Assembly: GCF_016522075.1 (NCBI RefSeq)
Contig: NZ_JAEHFW010000001.1
Span: 1,922,001 to 1,986,000, forward strand
Source: Mucilaginibacter segetis
GTDB lineage: Bacteria > Bacteroidota > Bacteroidia > Sphingobacteriales > Sphingobacteriaceae
DNA length: 64,000 nt
Reading direction: 5' to 3'
The notes beneath the pieces were generated by a model. That model had not been told where the DNA came from and searched no databases. It saw only the letters and a list, made by a program, of their open reading frames with translations. The translations under genes were made by a program, and so were the position numbers. Below are positions 1 through 9,164 of this stretch, one piece after another. Within the stretch, counting starts at the first letter, position 1; every line of letters begins with the position of its first letter.

Positions 1-107
1 GTATTATCTACAAAGTTAAACAGGATTTTGGTTTAATGGTAAACCTTAAATTGTTATGACCCGTTAATGATAATCCATTTCGACTATCAATTCAGGATAT
101 AAATTCT

Positions 108-1451
108 TTAAATCCCTGTATAATTTTGAGGTGTAATATTTTTTATCTCATTCTTAACCATATCACTCACATTTAAAGTGTCCACAAAATCGGCTATCGT
201 TATTGAATTGACATGAGTGTTTGTACGCGTTAACTCCTTTAATGCTTCATATGGATTAGGATATCCTTCCCGACGTAAAATAGTTTGAATAGCTTCAGCT
301 ACAACGGCCCAATTCGCATCCAGATCCTTGTTTATTGCAGACTCATTTAATAACAACTTATTTAACCCTTTAATAGTTGATTTAAAAGCTATTAACGTAT
401 GTGCCATAGGTACACCAATGTTGCGTAGCACTGTAGAGTCAGTAAGATCACGTTGCAGGCGTGATATTGGTAACTTGGCAGCCAAATGCTCAAACAATGC
501 ATTTGCTATTCCCAAATTTCCTTCGCTGTTCTCAAAATCTATCGGATTAACCTTGTGCGGCATCGCAGATGAACCTACTTCCCCGGCCTTAATTTTCTGT
601 TTAAAATAATTCATGGAAATATAGGTCCACATATCCCTATCTAAATCCATTACAATGTTATTTATACGCTTTAAGGCGTCACACTGGGCCGCAAAATTAT
701 CATAATGCTCTATTTGGGTGGTAAACTGCGACCGATGCACCCCCAGTATATCATTAACGAAATGATTGCCGAATACTCTCCAGTCGGTTTCCGGATAGGC
801 TATATGGTGCGCGTTAAAATTTCCGGTGGCACCGCCAAATTTAGCGGAGTAAGGAATAGCAGTAAATAATTCCAACTGTTTTTCTAAGCGCTCTACATAT
901 ACCATTATTTCTTTCCCTAAACGGGTAGGACTGGCTGGCTGGCCATGCGTATGTGCTAACATGGCAATGTTTGTCCATTCTACAGCATATTTTTTAAGCA
1001 GATCGAGCAAGTCGTTAAAAACAGGCAGATAAACTTCGTTAATAGCTAGTTTAAAGCTATAAGGTATTGCCGTATTATTAATATCCTGCGAAGTTAAACC
1101 GAAGTGTATAAATTCCTTATAATCAGTAATACTCAGTTTATCAAATTGTTGTTTTATAAAGTACTCAACCGCCTTAACATCATGATTAGTTGTTCTTTCT
1201 ATCTCTTTTATTGAGGTGGCATCTTTTTCAGTAAAATTCTTATATATATCACGTAACTTTTCAATATTATTTTTATCAAAAGTCTGAAGTTGGGCTAAAG
1301 GATGTTCACACAGGGATATAAAGTATTCTATCTCAATAAAAACCCTGTATTTGATCAGTGCATATTCCGAAAAATAGTCTGCTAGGGCTGATGTAGTGTT
1401 ACGGTAACGGCCGTCGATAGGGGATATAGCGGTAAGGGAATTTAATTCCAT
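108..1451 (-). CDS. purB: adenylosuccinate lyase
   Basis: Cytosolic purine-biosynthesis enzyme of the fumarase/aspartase superfamily. It removes fumarate from SAICAR (on the way to IMP) and from adenylosuccinate (giving AMP). The family signature SSAMPHKVNP lies near residue 295, which matches the catalytic serine loop of E. coli PurB, and HTHGQPASPT near residue 167 matches its catalytic histidine region. The length of 447 residues is normal. The frame stays open to a TTG at 1469, but the ATG at 1451 gives the usual N-terminus (MELNSLTAISPIDGRYR), and the upstream TTG lies inside a promoter-like -7 box, so I chose 1451. It is transcribed divergently from the TetR gene. Function is confident. 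Confidence 0.96.
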   Translation of the reverse strand: MELNSLTAISPIDGRYRNTTSALADYFSEYALIKYRVFIEIEYFISLCEHPLAQLQTFDKNNIEKLRDIYKNFTEKDATSIKEIERTTNHDVKAVEYFIKQQFDKLSITDYKEFIHFGLTSQDINNTAIPYSFKLAINEVYLPVFNDLLDLLKKYAVEWTNIAMLAHTHGQPASPTRLGKEIMVYVERLEKQLELFTAIPYSAKFGGATGNFNAHHIAYPETDWRVFGNHFVNDILGVHRSQFTTQIEHYDNFAAQCDALKRINNIVMDLDRDMWTYISMNYFKQKIKAGEVGSSAMPHKVNPIDFENSEGNLGIANALFEHLAAKLPISRLQRDLTDSTVLRNIGVPMAHTLIAFKSTIKGLNKLLLNESAINKDLDANWAVVAEAIQTILRREGYPNPYEALKELTRTNTHVNSITIADFVDTLNVSDMVKNEIKNITPQNYTGI

Positions 1452-1466
1452 TGAAAAGTTTTTTTG

Positions 1467-1497
1467 CAAAGATAATAAAATGTGATTGTCAGGCTAA
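1467..1497 (-). promoter_or_regulatory. Bacteroidetes-type promoter of purB
   Basis: Read on the minus strand, TATCTTTG (1474-1467) matches the -7 consensus TAnnTTTG, and TTAG (1497-1494) lies exactly 19 bases upstream, one base off the -33 TTTG. Transcription would start about 10 bases before the purB ATG, giving a very short leader. Motif match only. Confidence 0.55.
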
Positions 1498-1509
1498 GGT
1501 AATTTGATT

Positions 1510-1547
1510 TGGAAACTTTGAAATCCAAAAATGTTTCCATAGTTTTG
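1510..1547 (+). promoter_or_regulatory. promoter with inverted-repeat operator of the TetR gene
   Basis: TTTG (1517-1520), 19 bases, then TAGTTTTG (1540-1547) is an exact match to the Bacteroidetes consensus TTTG-N19-TAnnTTTG. An inverted repeat, TGGAAAC (1510-1516) and GTTTCCA (1533-1539), surrounds the -33 element and abuts the -7 element, as expected for an autorepressing TetR operator. The -7 box ends 7 bases before the ATG at 1555, so the transcript would be leaderless or nearly so. Operator assignment is inference from position and symmetry. Confidence 0.65.
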
Positions 1548-1554
1548 ACCCAAA

Positions 1555-2172
1555 ATGTCAATTAGTCAAACACAGCGGATAATACAAGGTGGTGAGGACT
1601 TGTTTTTACAAGCCGGCATCAAAAGCGTTACCATGGATGATATAGCTAAACATTTAGGTATGTCAAAAAAAACCATATATCATTTTTTCAATGATAAAAA
1701 CGACCTGGTAATTGCCTTGGTAAAGAAAAAATTACAGGATGATGAGAATCAGATAAATGATATTATTGAACGGTCACCGAATGTAATTGAAGAGATGATC
1801 AACATGATGAAATGCTCTGAAGAAATTTTTTCGAGGATAAACCCGATAGTGATACACGATATGCAAAAATATCATCCGGAAGCTTGGGCAGAGTTTCAGA
1901 AATTCAAGGCAGAGGTATTAATTAATAAACTTGAGCAGTTATTGGCAAAAGGAATTGATCAAGGATTTATCAGACCCGATATTGACGTTAAGATATTAGC
2001 AAAAATGCGTGTAAATCAAGTGGAAATGGGATTTAATACCAATATATTTCCAACATCGCAGTTCAGTGCATGGAAAGTTCAGTACCAATTACTGGAGCAT
2101 TTTAACTATGGAATTTGTACTCTTAAGGGACATAAATTATTGGATCAACATAAAAATATATATCACGATTAA
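1555..2172 (+). CDS. TetR/AcrR family transcriptional regulator of the adjacent efflux operon
   Basis: A one-component repressor of 205 residues. The N-terminal helix-turn-helix is clear (residues about 8-55), with ITMDDIA-like spacing in SVTMDDIAKHLGMSKKTIYH followed by the F-NDK-L segment that ends the TetR_N domain. The C-terminal part is the variable ligand-binding and dimerisation region. It lies 98 bases upstream of a tolC / adaptor / RND operon on the same strand, the usual arrangement for a local efflux repressor. An inverted repeat over its own promoter suggests autoregulation, and a second short repeat (TGACA, 2196-2200; TGTCA, 2207-2211) before the tolC gene could be another operator. 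The ligand is unknown. Confidence 0.9.
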   Translation: MSISQTQRIIQGGEDLFLQAGIKSVTMDDIAKHLGMSKKTIYHFFNDKNDLVIALVKKKLQDDENQINDIIERSPNVIEEMINMMKCSEEIFSRINPIVIHDMQKYHPEAWAEFQKFKAEVLINKLEQLLAKGIDQGFIRPDIDVKILAKMRVNQVEMGFNTNIFPTSQFSAWKVQYQLLEHFNYGICTLKGHKLLDQHKNIYHD

Positions 2173-2270
2173 ATTAAAGAATATAAATATTCTACTGACA
2201 TAAGGTTGTCAATAATCAGCTTTTTTTTGCAGCAGAAATAAATAAAAACTAAACCCCACCATCATATCAA

Positions 2271-3614
2271 ATGAAACGAATACTAATAATGATGATTTGC
2301 TTAGCCGGAAGCCTCAAAGGTTTTTCACAGGCCCAGCCAGATCAAACCTATAGCTTCAGCATTAATGAGGCTATAAATTACGCTTATGAACACAAGGATT
2401 CCGTTGTTAATGCAGGGCTTGATGTAAAAAGTGCCGATTTTAAAGTTAAGGAAACCGTTGGACAGGGTCTTCCTCAAATTAACGGTACAGCATCTTTTCA
2501 GGATTATCTTAAAATTCCTACAACGTTGTTGCCTGGTGAATTTTTTGGACAACCTGCAGGTACATTTATACCGGTAAAATTTGGTGTAAAGTATCAATCT
2601 AATTTAAGCTTAAGCGCTACCCAACTACTCTTTGATCCAAGTTATATTGTGGGCTTACAAGGTCGTGCCACTTATAAAGAGTTGTATAATCGCGCTTACA
2701 CACGTTCAAAAATTGAAGTCGCGGTAAATGTTACTAAGGCGTACTATCAGGTTTTAGTTAGTAATGAACAGATAAAGTTATTGGATGCAAATATTAAACA
2801 GCTTAAGCAACAGATGGATCAAACGGCAGCACAAAACAAACAGGGTTTTGTTGAAAAAATAGATGTTGACCGTATTACTGTGCAATATAATAACCTGATA
2901 ACAACCCGGGAAAACACCGTAAGGCTACTTGCACTAAATTATCAGTTGCTAAAATTTCAGATGGGAATGCCAATAGAGTATAATTTAACTTTAAAGGATG
3001 GACTATCAGATGTAGATTTAAACGAAGACGTTGCAGCAACGGTAGCTGACACATCTTTTTACCGCAATAGAATAGAATATGGGTTAACGGAAACTAATCT
3101 TAAATTAAGTGAGTTTGACCTGAAACGTCAGAAAGCACAATTCCTGCCCAAATTATCAGCTAATGCATCTTTATCTGAATCTTATCAGGATAATAGTTTC
3201 AGTAATTTGTATAGCAATAGCTTTCCATCAAGTTATATTGGTTTAACATTAAACATACCCATATTTAATGGTTTCCAGCGTGCCAATCAGGTAAAGCAAT
3301 CACAGATAACCGTTCAAAAAAATCAGAATAATTTAAATAGTCTTAAAAATTCATTAACCCTACAGGCAAACAGGGCCAAAATCACTTATATAAATGGTTT
3401 GCAAAGTCTTAATAACCAAAAACGAAATCAAGAACTTGCGAGAGAGGTATTGCGTATTTCAAAAATAAAATACGAACAAGGAGTAGGTTCAAGCATTGAA
3501 GTTACACAAGCACAAACTGCTTTGGAAGATGCCGATAATAAATATATACAGGGTTTATATGATGCCCTGGTCAGCAAAGTAGACCTTGATAAAGCATACG
3601 GAAGAATTCAATAA
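2271..3614 (+). CDS. TolC-family outer-membrane efflux channel
   Basis: Outer-membrane component of a tripartite efflux pump: trimers form a barrel in the outer membrane and an alpha-helical tunnel through the periplasm. The 447-residue protein begins with a signal peptide (cleavage predicted after KGFSQ, near residue 20). The rest shows the two-fold OEP repeat, with long heptad-rich helices in both halves, for example the stretch around NEQIKLLDANIKQLKQQM and the late one around KIKYEQGVGSSIEVTQAQ, a typical OEP ending. It is the first gene of an operon with the adaptor (28-base gap) and the RND pump (25-base gap). Substrate cannot be read from sequence. Confidence 0.93.
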   Translation: MKRILIMMICLAGSLKGFSQAQPDQTYSFSINEAINYAYEHKDSVVNAGLDVKSADFKVKETVGQGLPQINGTASFQDYLKIPTTLLPGEFFGQPAGTFIPVKFGVKYQSNLSLSATQLLFDPSYIVGLQGRATYKELYNRAYTRSKIEVAVNVTKAYYQVLVSNEQIKLLDANIKQLKQQMDQTAAQNKQGFVEKIDVDRITVQYNNLITTRENTVRLLALNYQLLKFQMGMPIEYNLTLKDGLSDVDLNEDVAATVADTSFYRNRIEYGLTETNLKLSEFDLKRQKAQFLPKLSANASLSESYQDNSFSNLYSNSFPSSYIGLTLNIPIFNGFQRANQVKQSQITVQKNQNNLNSLKNSLTLQANRAKITYINGLQSLNNQKRNQELAREVLRISKIKYEQGVGSSIEVTQAQTALEDADNKYIQGLYDALVSKVDLDKAYGRIQ

Positions 3615-3642
3615 AACAAACTAAACCACACATTATAAAAAA

Positions 3643-4743
3643 ATGAAAAAACTAATATACATTCCGGCCATACTGCTATTAGCAGCTTGTTCAAAACCAA
3701 AGGATAAGAAAGCCGAACTGGCAGACTTACAAAAACAACAGGCAGAATTAAATTCCAGGATCTCGAAATTACAAAGTGAGGTAGGCACTACTGATTCTGC
3801 AAAAGTTACAGATGTTAGCGCGGTTACTATAACTTCGCAGCCATTCAGCAATTATGTAGAAATTCAGGGTAAAGTTGATGCACAGGATAACGTCACTGCT
3901 TATCCGCAAGCAGCAGGTACAATTACCGCTATTTATGTACGACCTGGTCAGCATGTAAGTCGTGGGCAAACATTGGTACAGTTAGATAACAGTGTATTAA
4001 AACAACAAATTGCCCAGTCAGAAGCACAGGTTAGTCTGAATAAAACACTTTATCAGCGTCAAAAAAACCTGTGGGATCAAAAAATTGGTACGGAAGTACA
4101 ATTTTTACAGGCCAAGACCACTTTGGAGGCCAGTCAAAAGGCTTTAGACGCTTTACGTGAACAGTCAAGCATGTACCGTATTACGTCTCCCATAAATGGC
4201 AGTATTGATCAAATGGATCTGAAACTCGGACAGGTTGCACAGCCCGGACAAACTGGTATACGCATAGTTAATGCCGATAACCTGAAGGTAAAGGCCGATG
4301 TGCCGGAGTCTTATGCTGGCAGTGTAAATACAGGCAATAAGGTTAAAATAGTAGTACCCGACGCGAATGACTCGTTAGTTACTAACATAACATTCGCTGC
4401 AAAGGCTATTGATCCCACTTCACGTAGTTTTAATGTTGAAATAAAGCTACCTCAACGCAGCACACTTAGGCCAAACATGACCGCAATATTAAAAATAGCA
4501 GACTATTCAAAACAGAATGCTATTGTAGTGCCTGTAAAATCAATTCAAAGGTCAGAAAATGGCGACTTTGTTTTTGTAAATGAAAATGGAACAGCCAAAC
4601 GCAAAAACGTTAAGGTTGGTGCTACGTATGAAGGACAATCAGAAATATTATCAGGCTTAAAAGCGGGTGAACAATTAATTACTGAAGGTTCAAGTGATAT
4701 TGAAGATGGCGACAAGGTGCGTATACTACAATCCTCAAACTAA
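3643..4743 (+). CDS. RND efflux periplasmic adaptor (membrane-fusion) lipoprotein
   Basis: Periplasmic adaptor of 366 residues linking the RND pump to the TolC channel. The signal sequence ends in the lipobox LLLAAC with Cys16 as the lipidation site. A short coiled-coil follows (residues about 22-47), then a barrel-sandwich/lipoyl half (AAGTITAIYVRPGQHVSRGQ), a helical hairpin and the second lipoyl half (YRITSPINGSIDQMDLKLGQ), then beta-barrel and membrane-proximal domains. The second copy of GQ at the end of each lipoyl half is typical of HlyD/AcrA proteins. It sits between the channel and pump genes. The family is secure; the substrate is unknown. Confidence 0.94.
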   Translation: MKKLIYIPAILLLAACSKPKDKKAELADLQKQQAELNSRISKLQSEVGTTDSAKVTDVSAVTITSQPFSNYVEIQGKVDAQDNVTAYPQAAGTITAIYVRPGQHVSRGQTLVQLDNSVLKQQIAQSEAQVSLNKTLYQRQKNLWDQKIGTEVQFLQAKTTLEASQKALDALREQSSMYRITSPINGSIDQMDLKLGQVAQPGQTGIRIVNADNLKVKADVPESYAGSVNTGNKVKIVVPDANDSLVTNITFAAKAIDPTSRSFNVEIKLPQRSTLRPNMTAILKIADYSKQNAIVVPVKSIQRSENGDFVFVNENGTAKRKNVKVGATYEGQSEILSGLKAGEQLITEGSSDIEDGDKVRILQSSN

Positions 4744-4768
4744 TTATTTAAACATTTGATCTGTTACC

Positions 4769-7700
4769 ATGAAAGATGTTAAAAAAGAGTTTGCCCCCTC
4801 AAGTTGGGCTATCGATAATAAGACCGCCATATACGTACTTATATTTTTAATTACGGTATTGGGCATTATCAGTTATATTAATTTACCTAAGGAAAACTTT
4901 CCGGATATAGCGCAATCAAAAGTATTTATTACCACACCTTACGCTGGCCAGTCACCTCAAAACATAGAGAATCTGGTTACTAAACAAATAGAAAAGCAGT
5001 TAAAATCCTTAAAAGGATTAAAAAAGGTTACATCAAATTCTGTACAAAATTCATCCAGGATAGTGGCTGAATTTCAGGCAAATGTTGACATAAAAGATGC
5101 AAAAATAGATGTAAAAGATGCCGTAGATAAAGCTAAACAGGATTTGCCTCAGAATGATAAAAACTTGAAGGAATCTATCATTTCGGATATTAACGTTGCC
5201 GACTTACCTATCTTATATATTAATATATCAGGTGATTATGACCTTAAAAAGCTAAAGGAATACGCTGATATACTGAAAGACGAAATTGAAAGTTACAAAG
5301 AAATATCGAAAGTAGACGAAGTTGGTGCCTTAACGCCAGAAATTCAGGTAAATGTTGATCTGAATAAAATGGCTGCAGCCCAAATCGGATTTAATGATAT
5401 AATACAGGCCATCGGTAATGAGAACATCCTTACAACCGCCGGAAGTATCAAAACAGATGGTGTTCGCCGCAGCGTGGATATTAAAGAAGATTTTAAAAGT
5501 GCCGATGAAGTTGCCGCCATGGTGATAAGAAATCCGAAGGGGCAGGCAGTTTACTTACGCGATATAGCAGATATAAAAGATTCATTTTTAGAGCAGGAAA
5601 GTTACGCCCGTTTAAAAACAAATGACAATCCGAACTTTAAAAATGTTATTACCCTAAACGTAAGTAAAAGGGCAGGGGAGAATCTGATCGAAGCGTCAGA
5701 TAAAATAAATGCCCTGATAAAAGAAAAGCAAAAAAACGTTTTCCCGAAAGGACTTGATATCACCGTAACCGGAGATCAGTCAGACAAGACACGGACAACA
5801 CTTAATGACCTCATCAATACCATTGTAATTGGGTTTATATTGGTTACAGTTATTCTTATGTTTTTCATGGGTACTACTAACGCCATATTTGTGGCTTTAT
5901 CAGTTCCGCTTTCGTGTTTCATTGCGTTCTTAGTGATGCCAGCTATTGGCTTCACACTTAACATGATCGTATTATTCTCCTTCCTGCTGGCCTTAGGTAT
6001 TGTAGTGGATGACGCCATTGTGGTGATAGAGAATACGCACCGTATTTTTGCAAACGGAAAAGTGCCGATTAAAGAAGCTGCGAAGATGGCAGCGGGTGAG
6101 GTTTTCCTGCCTGTATTTTCGGGTACCATGACCACCCTTGCACCATTCGTTCCATTAGCGTTCTGGAATAGTTTAATTGGTCACTTCATGTTCTTCCTGC
6201 CAATAACATTAATAATTACCTTATTGGCATCTTTGGTAGTGGCTTATATCATGAACCCCGTTTTTGCGGTTGATTTTATGAAGCCACACGTAGAAGGTGA
6301 ACATGATAACCCTAAGTTTGATAAAAAAACAAAACGTTCTTTAATTTATTTGGGAATAGCAACTATAGTAGCTTACTTTATTAATGTGGGTGTCGGAAAC
6401 TTTATGGTGCTCGTTATTATTTTGTATTTATTAAATCACTTCTTTTTGTTAAGAGTTATTGATAGATTCCAGAAAAATGTTTGGCCCCGTTTTCAGGCCT
6501 GGTACGCTAAATGGTTAGAAAGAGCGGTTAAAAGACCACTAACTGTATTAGGAGGTACATTTGTATTATTTGTTTTAGCGTTGATCATCAACCATTTTTT
6601 AGGCAAAACACCTGAGTTCTTCCCATCCGGAGATCCTAACTTTGCCTACGTATACATTACTATGCCCATAGGTACCGATCAGGCGGCTACCAATGAAGTA
6701 ACCAAAAAACTGGAAAAACAGGTAGCTAAAGTGGTTGAACCTGATACAGATATCGTATCATCTATCATATCAAATGTAACTAAAGGTGTTACAGATCCCA
6801 CTGATGAAGATCAGGGGGATTATGAAAATAAAGGTAAAATTACTGTTGCCTTTGTTGAATATGGGGAACGGCATGGTAAGGATACTAAAGAAATATTGAA
6901 AAAAATACGGGCAGCCGTGCAAGGTGTACCGGGAGCAAAAATATCTGTACAACAGGAAAATAGTGGCCCGCCTGTACAAAAGGACATTAGTATTGAGATC
7001 ATCGGTGACAATCTGGATACATTGGTTAAAACCGGGGAACGTCTTAAAAACTATCTGGGTAAACAAAATATAGCCGGTATTGAAAATTTAGTAGCGGATG
7101 TGCAAAATGATAAACCGGAGATCGTTTTTGATATCAATCGTGAGCGGGCCAATCGTGAAGGTGTAAATACAAGTCAGATAAGCCAGGCATTACAAACGGC
7201 GATATTTGGCGCACCCGTAAGTGATTTCAGAAATACTAAGGAAGACGATTATAAAATACAGGTGAGGGCTAAAGAGGAACAACGCAGTAGTTTAGATCAG
7301 TTGAAAAACATGAAAATCACCTACCGCGATCTTGCTACAGGAGGAGCCATAAGACAAGTCCCTATATCTGCCTTTACAGATGTGCGTTATACTGATACAT
7401 ATAGTAATATTAAGCATAAACAGCAAAGGCGTGTTTTAACACTGGGTTCTAATGTAATTAAACCTTATAATCCAAACGATGTTAACGCGGATATATTTAG
7501 AGCAATAAGTAACTTTAAAAAGCCGGATAATATTATTATCCGTCAGGGTGGGGGCCAGGAAGACCAGATGGAAGCAGTAAAGTTTTTAGGCGGAGCAATG
7601 GCTACATCCTTTGGTTTAATATTGATCATATTGATGATACAATTTAATTCCATAGGTAAAACCTTCATCATTATCAGCGAGATATTCTTTAGTATTATTG

Positions 7701-8182
7701 GTGTATTGTTAGGGGTAAGTTTATTTGGAATGACGATGGCCATAGTAATGACCGGGGTAGGTATTATAGCACTCGCAGGTGTAGTAGTTCGTAATGGTAT
7801 ATTACTTGTTGAGTTTACCGATATGCTGATAGAACAGGGGACCAGTTTGCATGATGCAGTTGTGGAGGCCGGCCATACCCGTATGACACCAGTATTGTTA
7901 ACGGCTACTGCTGCAATTTTAGGATTAATACCCTTGGCTGTAGGTTTTAATATAGACTTTGTAGGACTGTTCACTCATTTTGAACCACATATACATTTTG
8001 GGGGCGATAACGTTGCATTTTGGGGGCCTTTAGCCTGGACAATGATATTTGGCCTTGGCTTCGCAACTATCATAACGCTGATATTAGTTCCATGTATGTA
8101 TATTATACGAATAAACCTGAAAAATAAGTTATTCGGTAAAAAGGAAAAAGATCAATCCAAATTAGAAATAAGCAAAGCGTAA
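4769..8182 (+). CDS. RND efflux pump, inner-membrane proton-driven transporter
   Basis: Inner-membrane AcrB/MexB-type (HAE1-like) pump of 1137 residues. It has TM1, a large periplasmic porter domain, TM2-6 with LGIVVDDAIVVIENTHR (the TM4 aspartate pair used in proton relay), a second porter domain and the final TM block with GVVVRNGILLVEF. It is about 100 residues longer than E. coli AcrB. The extra length lies partly in a hydrophobic insert between TM6 and TM7 (nt about 6280-6530) and partly in a His/Gly-rich loop near the end (nt about 7960-8020, around FEPHIHFGGDN). Third gene of the efflux operon, ending at a strong terminator. Substrate unknown. Confidence 0.95.
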   Translation: MKDVKKEFAPSSWAIDNKTAIYVLIFLITVLGIISYINLPKENFPDIAQSKVFITTPYAGQSPQNIENLVTKQIEKQLKSLKGLKKVTSNSVQNSSRIVAEFQANVDIKDAKIDVKDAVDKAKQDLPQNDKNLKESIISDINVADLPILYINISGDYDLKKLKEYADILKDEIESYKEISKVDEVGALTPEIQVNVDLNKMAAAQIGFNDIIQAIGNENILTTAGSIKTDGVRRSVDIKEDFKSADEVAAMVIRNPKGQAVYLRDIADIKDSFLEQESYARLKTNDNPNFKNVITLNVSKRAGENLIEASDKINALIKEKQKNVFPKGLDITVTGDQSDKTRTTLNDLINTIVIGFILVTVILMFFMGTTNAIFVALSVPLSCFIAFLVMPAIGFTLNMIVLFSFLLALGIVVDDAIVVIENTHRIFANGKVPIKEAAKMAAGEVFLPVFSGTMTTLAPFVPLAFWNSLIGHFMFFLPITLIITLLASLVVAYIMNPVFAVDFMKPHVEGEHDNPKFDKKTKRSLIYLGIATIVAYFINVGVGNFMVLVIILYLLNHFFLLRVIDRFQKNVWPRFQAWYAKWLERAVKRPLTVLGGTFVLFVLALIINHFLGKTPEFFPSGDPNFAYVYITMPIGTDQAATNEVTKKLEKQVAKVVEPDTDIVSSIISNVTKGVTDPTDEDQGDYENKGKITVAFVEYGERHGKDTKEILKKIRAAVQGVPGAKISVQQENSGPPVQKDISIEIIGDNLDTLVKTGERLKNYLGKQNIAGIENLVADVQNDKPEIVFDINRERANREGVNTSQISQALQTAIFGAPVSDFRNTKEDDYKIQVRAKEEQRSSLDQLKNMKITYRDLATGGAIRQVPISAFTDVRYTDTYSNIKHKQQRRVLTLGSNVIKPYNPNDVNADIFRAISNFKKPDNIIIRQGGGQEDQMEAVKFLGGAMATSFGLILIILMIQFNSIGKTFIIISEIFFSIIGVLLGVSLFGMTMAIVMTGVGIIALAGVVVRNGILLVEFTDMLIEQGTSLHDAVVEAGHTRMTPVLLTATAAILGLIPLAVGFNIDFVGLFTHFEPHIHFGGDNVAFWGPLAWTMIFGLGFATIITLILVPCMYIIRINLKNKLFGKKEKDQSKLEISKA

Positions 8183-8200
8183 CCTATCTATTGTTATAAA

Positions 8201-8234
8201 CGAAAAATCCCGGGCATTTTCCCGGGATTTTTCG
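8201..8234. terminator. bidirectional intrinsic terminator between RND operon and convergent gene
   Basis: Perfect 14-bp stem (8201-8214 with 8221-8234), CG-rich core CCCGGG, 6-base loop, and A/T runs at the stem ends that give a U tract in both directions. The stem ends one base before the stop codon of the convergent gene. Confidence 0.9.
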
Positions 8235-8771
8235 CTATTTATATTTTTTAATTAACGTTTTTAGCTGTCGCGCTATTTTTGTTAGCTTTTTTTCATTTTT
8301 ACTTCCCGCATCAACCGCGTCATAAACTAATCCGGCAGTAATTGCGTAAACCGCATGGTGTAAACCGTCAATTGCTATTGCCTGAGGTTTTTGCTTGGTT
8401 ACAGGTTCAGAAGCATTATAAGCCGGCAGTAATATCATTGATGTTCCCCATATAGCTCCAAAATGAACTAATGTAGCAGGAAGACCTTTTAACCCGGTTA
8501 AACCTATCAATTCTCGGGCTATGCCCCATGTAGTGCCGTATGCCCAATGTAACTCCTGGGCAAGTTTATCTTCATCATACTCACTCGCTGGCTTTGCACC
8601 AGTAGTTTCTTCAGCAACTTTCAACGGGGCATCACTCGCTTCGCGTTTTGTAATTTTCATTTCTATCATCTGCGACAAGGTGATAGCAGCAGTTGCCGCC
8701 AAACCAGCTAAAATACCTTTGCCTATAGCTCCTCCAAGTTCACCTAGCGCATTGTTTTGATGTATTTTCAT
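8235..8771 (-). CDS. small membrane-associated protein, DUF1440/YagU-like
   Basis: A 178-residue protein of unknown function. It has a Gly/Ala-rich hydrophobic N-terminal segment (residues about 13-32), a charged linker, then LHWAYGTTWGIAREL and further hydrophobic segments (residues about 100-118 and 135-152). The H-x-x-YG-x-x-WG pattern and overall layout recall DUF1440/YagU inner-membrane proteins, but I hold that assignment loosely. It is a single gene, convergent with the RND operon and sharing its terminator. No nearby gene suggests its role. Confidence 0.6.
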   Translation of the reverse strand: MKIHQNNALGELGGAIGKGILAGLAATAAITLSQMIEMKITKREASDAPLKVAEETTGAKPASEYDEDKLAQELHWAYGTTWGIARELIGLTGLKGLPATLVHFGAIWGTSMILLPAYNASEPVTKQKPQAIAIDGLHHAVYAITAGLVYDAVDAGSKNEKKLTKIARQLKTLIKKYK

Positions 8772-9164
8772 AATTATCTAGTTAGTTTATAATTCTTTTT
8801 AACAAAAAAAATCAGCTATTGATTTATAAATTTGGTCTAAACTAAATCTGCTATTTTATTGATGATTGTATTATCCGTCAGATATCTACTTAAGAAAATA
8901 TGAATATTTTACTACTCAATCCCCAAATAGTTGTATATACACTAATTGGAGCTTTGCTTATTTGTATTATAGATGACAGTTAGAGTATAACTTGTGTTGG
9001 GTAGTGCGGCTTGCCCAAAGCCAAATCAAACATTTCAATTCCAATGATGTTTCTTTAAAATAAACCCGGATTATGGCTTTCCTTTTAAGCCTGTATTACC
9101 TGTTTCGTAGGTAACTTTAGCAAAAGAAAAGTACTAATGATAACTGATTTTAACCACATATATA
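8772..9164. other. 393-base divergent intergenic region
   Basis: AT-rich spacer between two divergently transcribed genes, so it should hold both promoters. I find no promoter with both elements. TAACTTTA (9112-9119) is one base off the -7 consensus and lies 46 bases before the downstream ATG. A 27-codon hydrophobic ORF at 8900-8983 is described under findings. No RNA structure was recognised. Confidence 0.5.

Noticed and set aside
7543..7974. 143-codon ORF antisense to the RND gene
   Set aside because: It is the complement of a well-conserved transmembrane region; the peptide is low-complexity and has no recognised family.
8827..8834. Promoter TAAATTTG in the 8.8 kb gap
   Set aside because: The -7 match has no -33 element at the expected distance and no gene on the plus strand follows closely.
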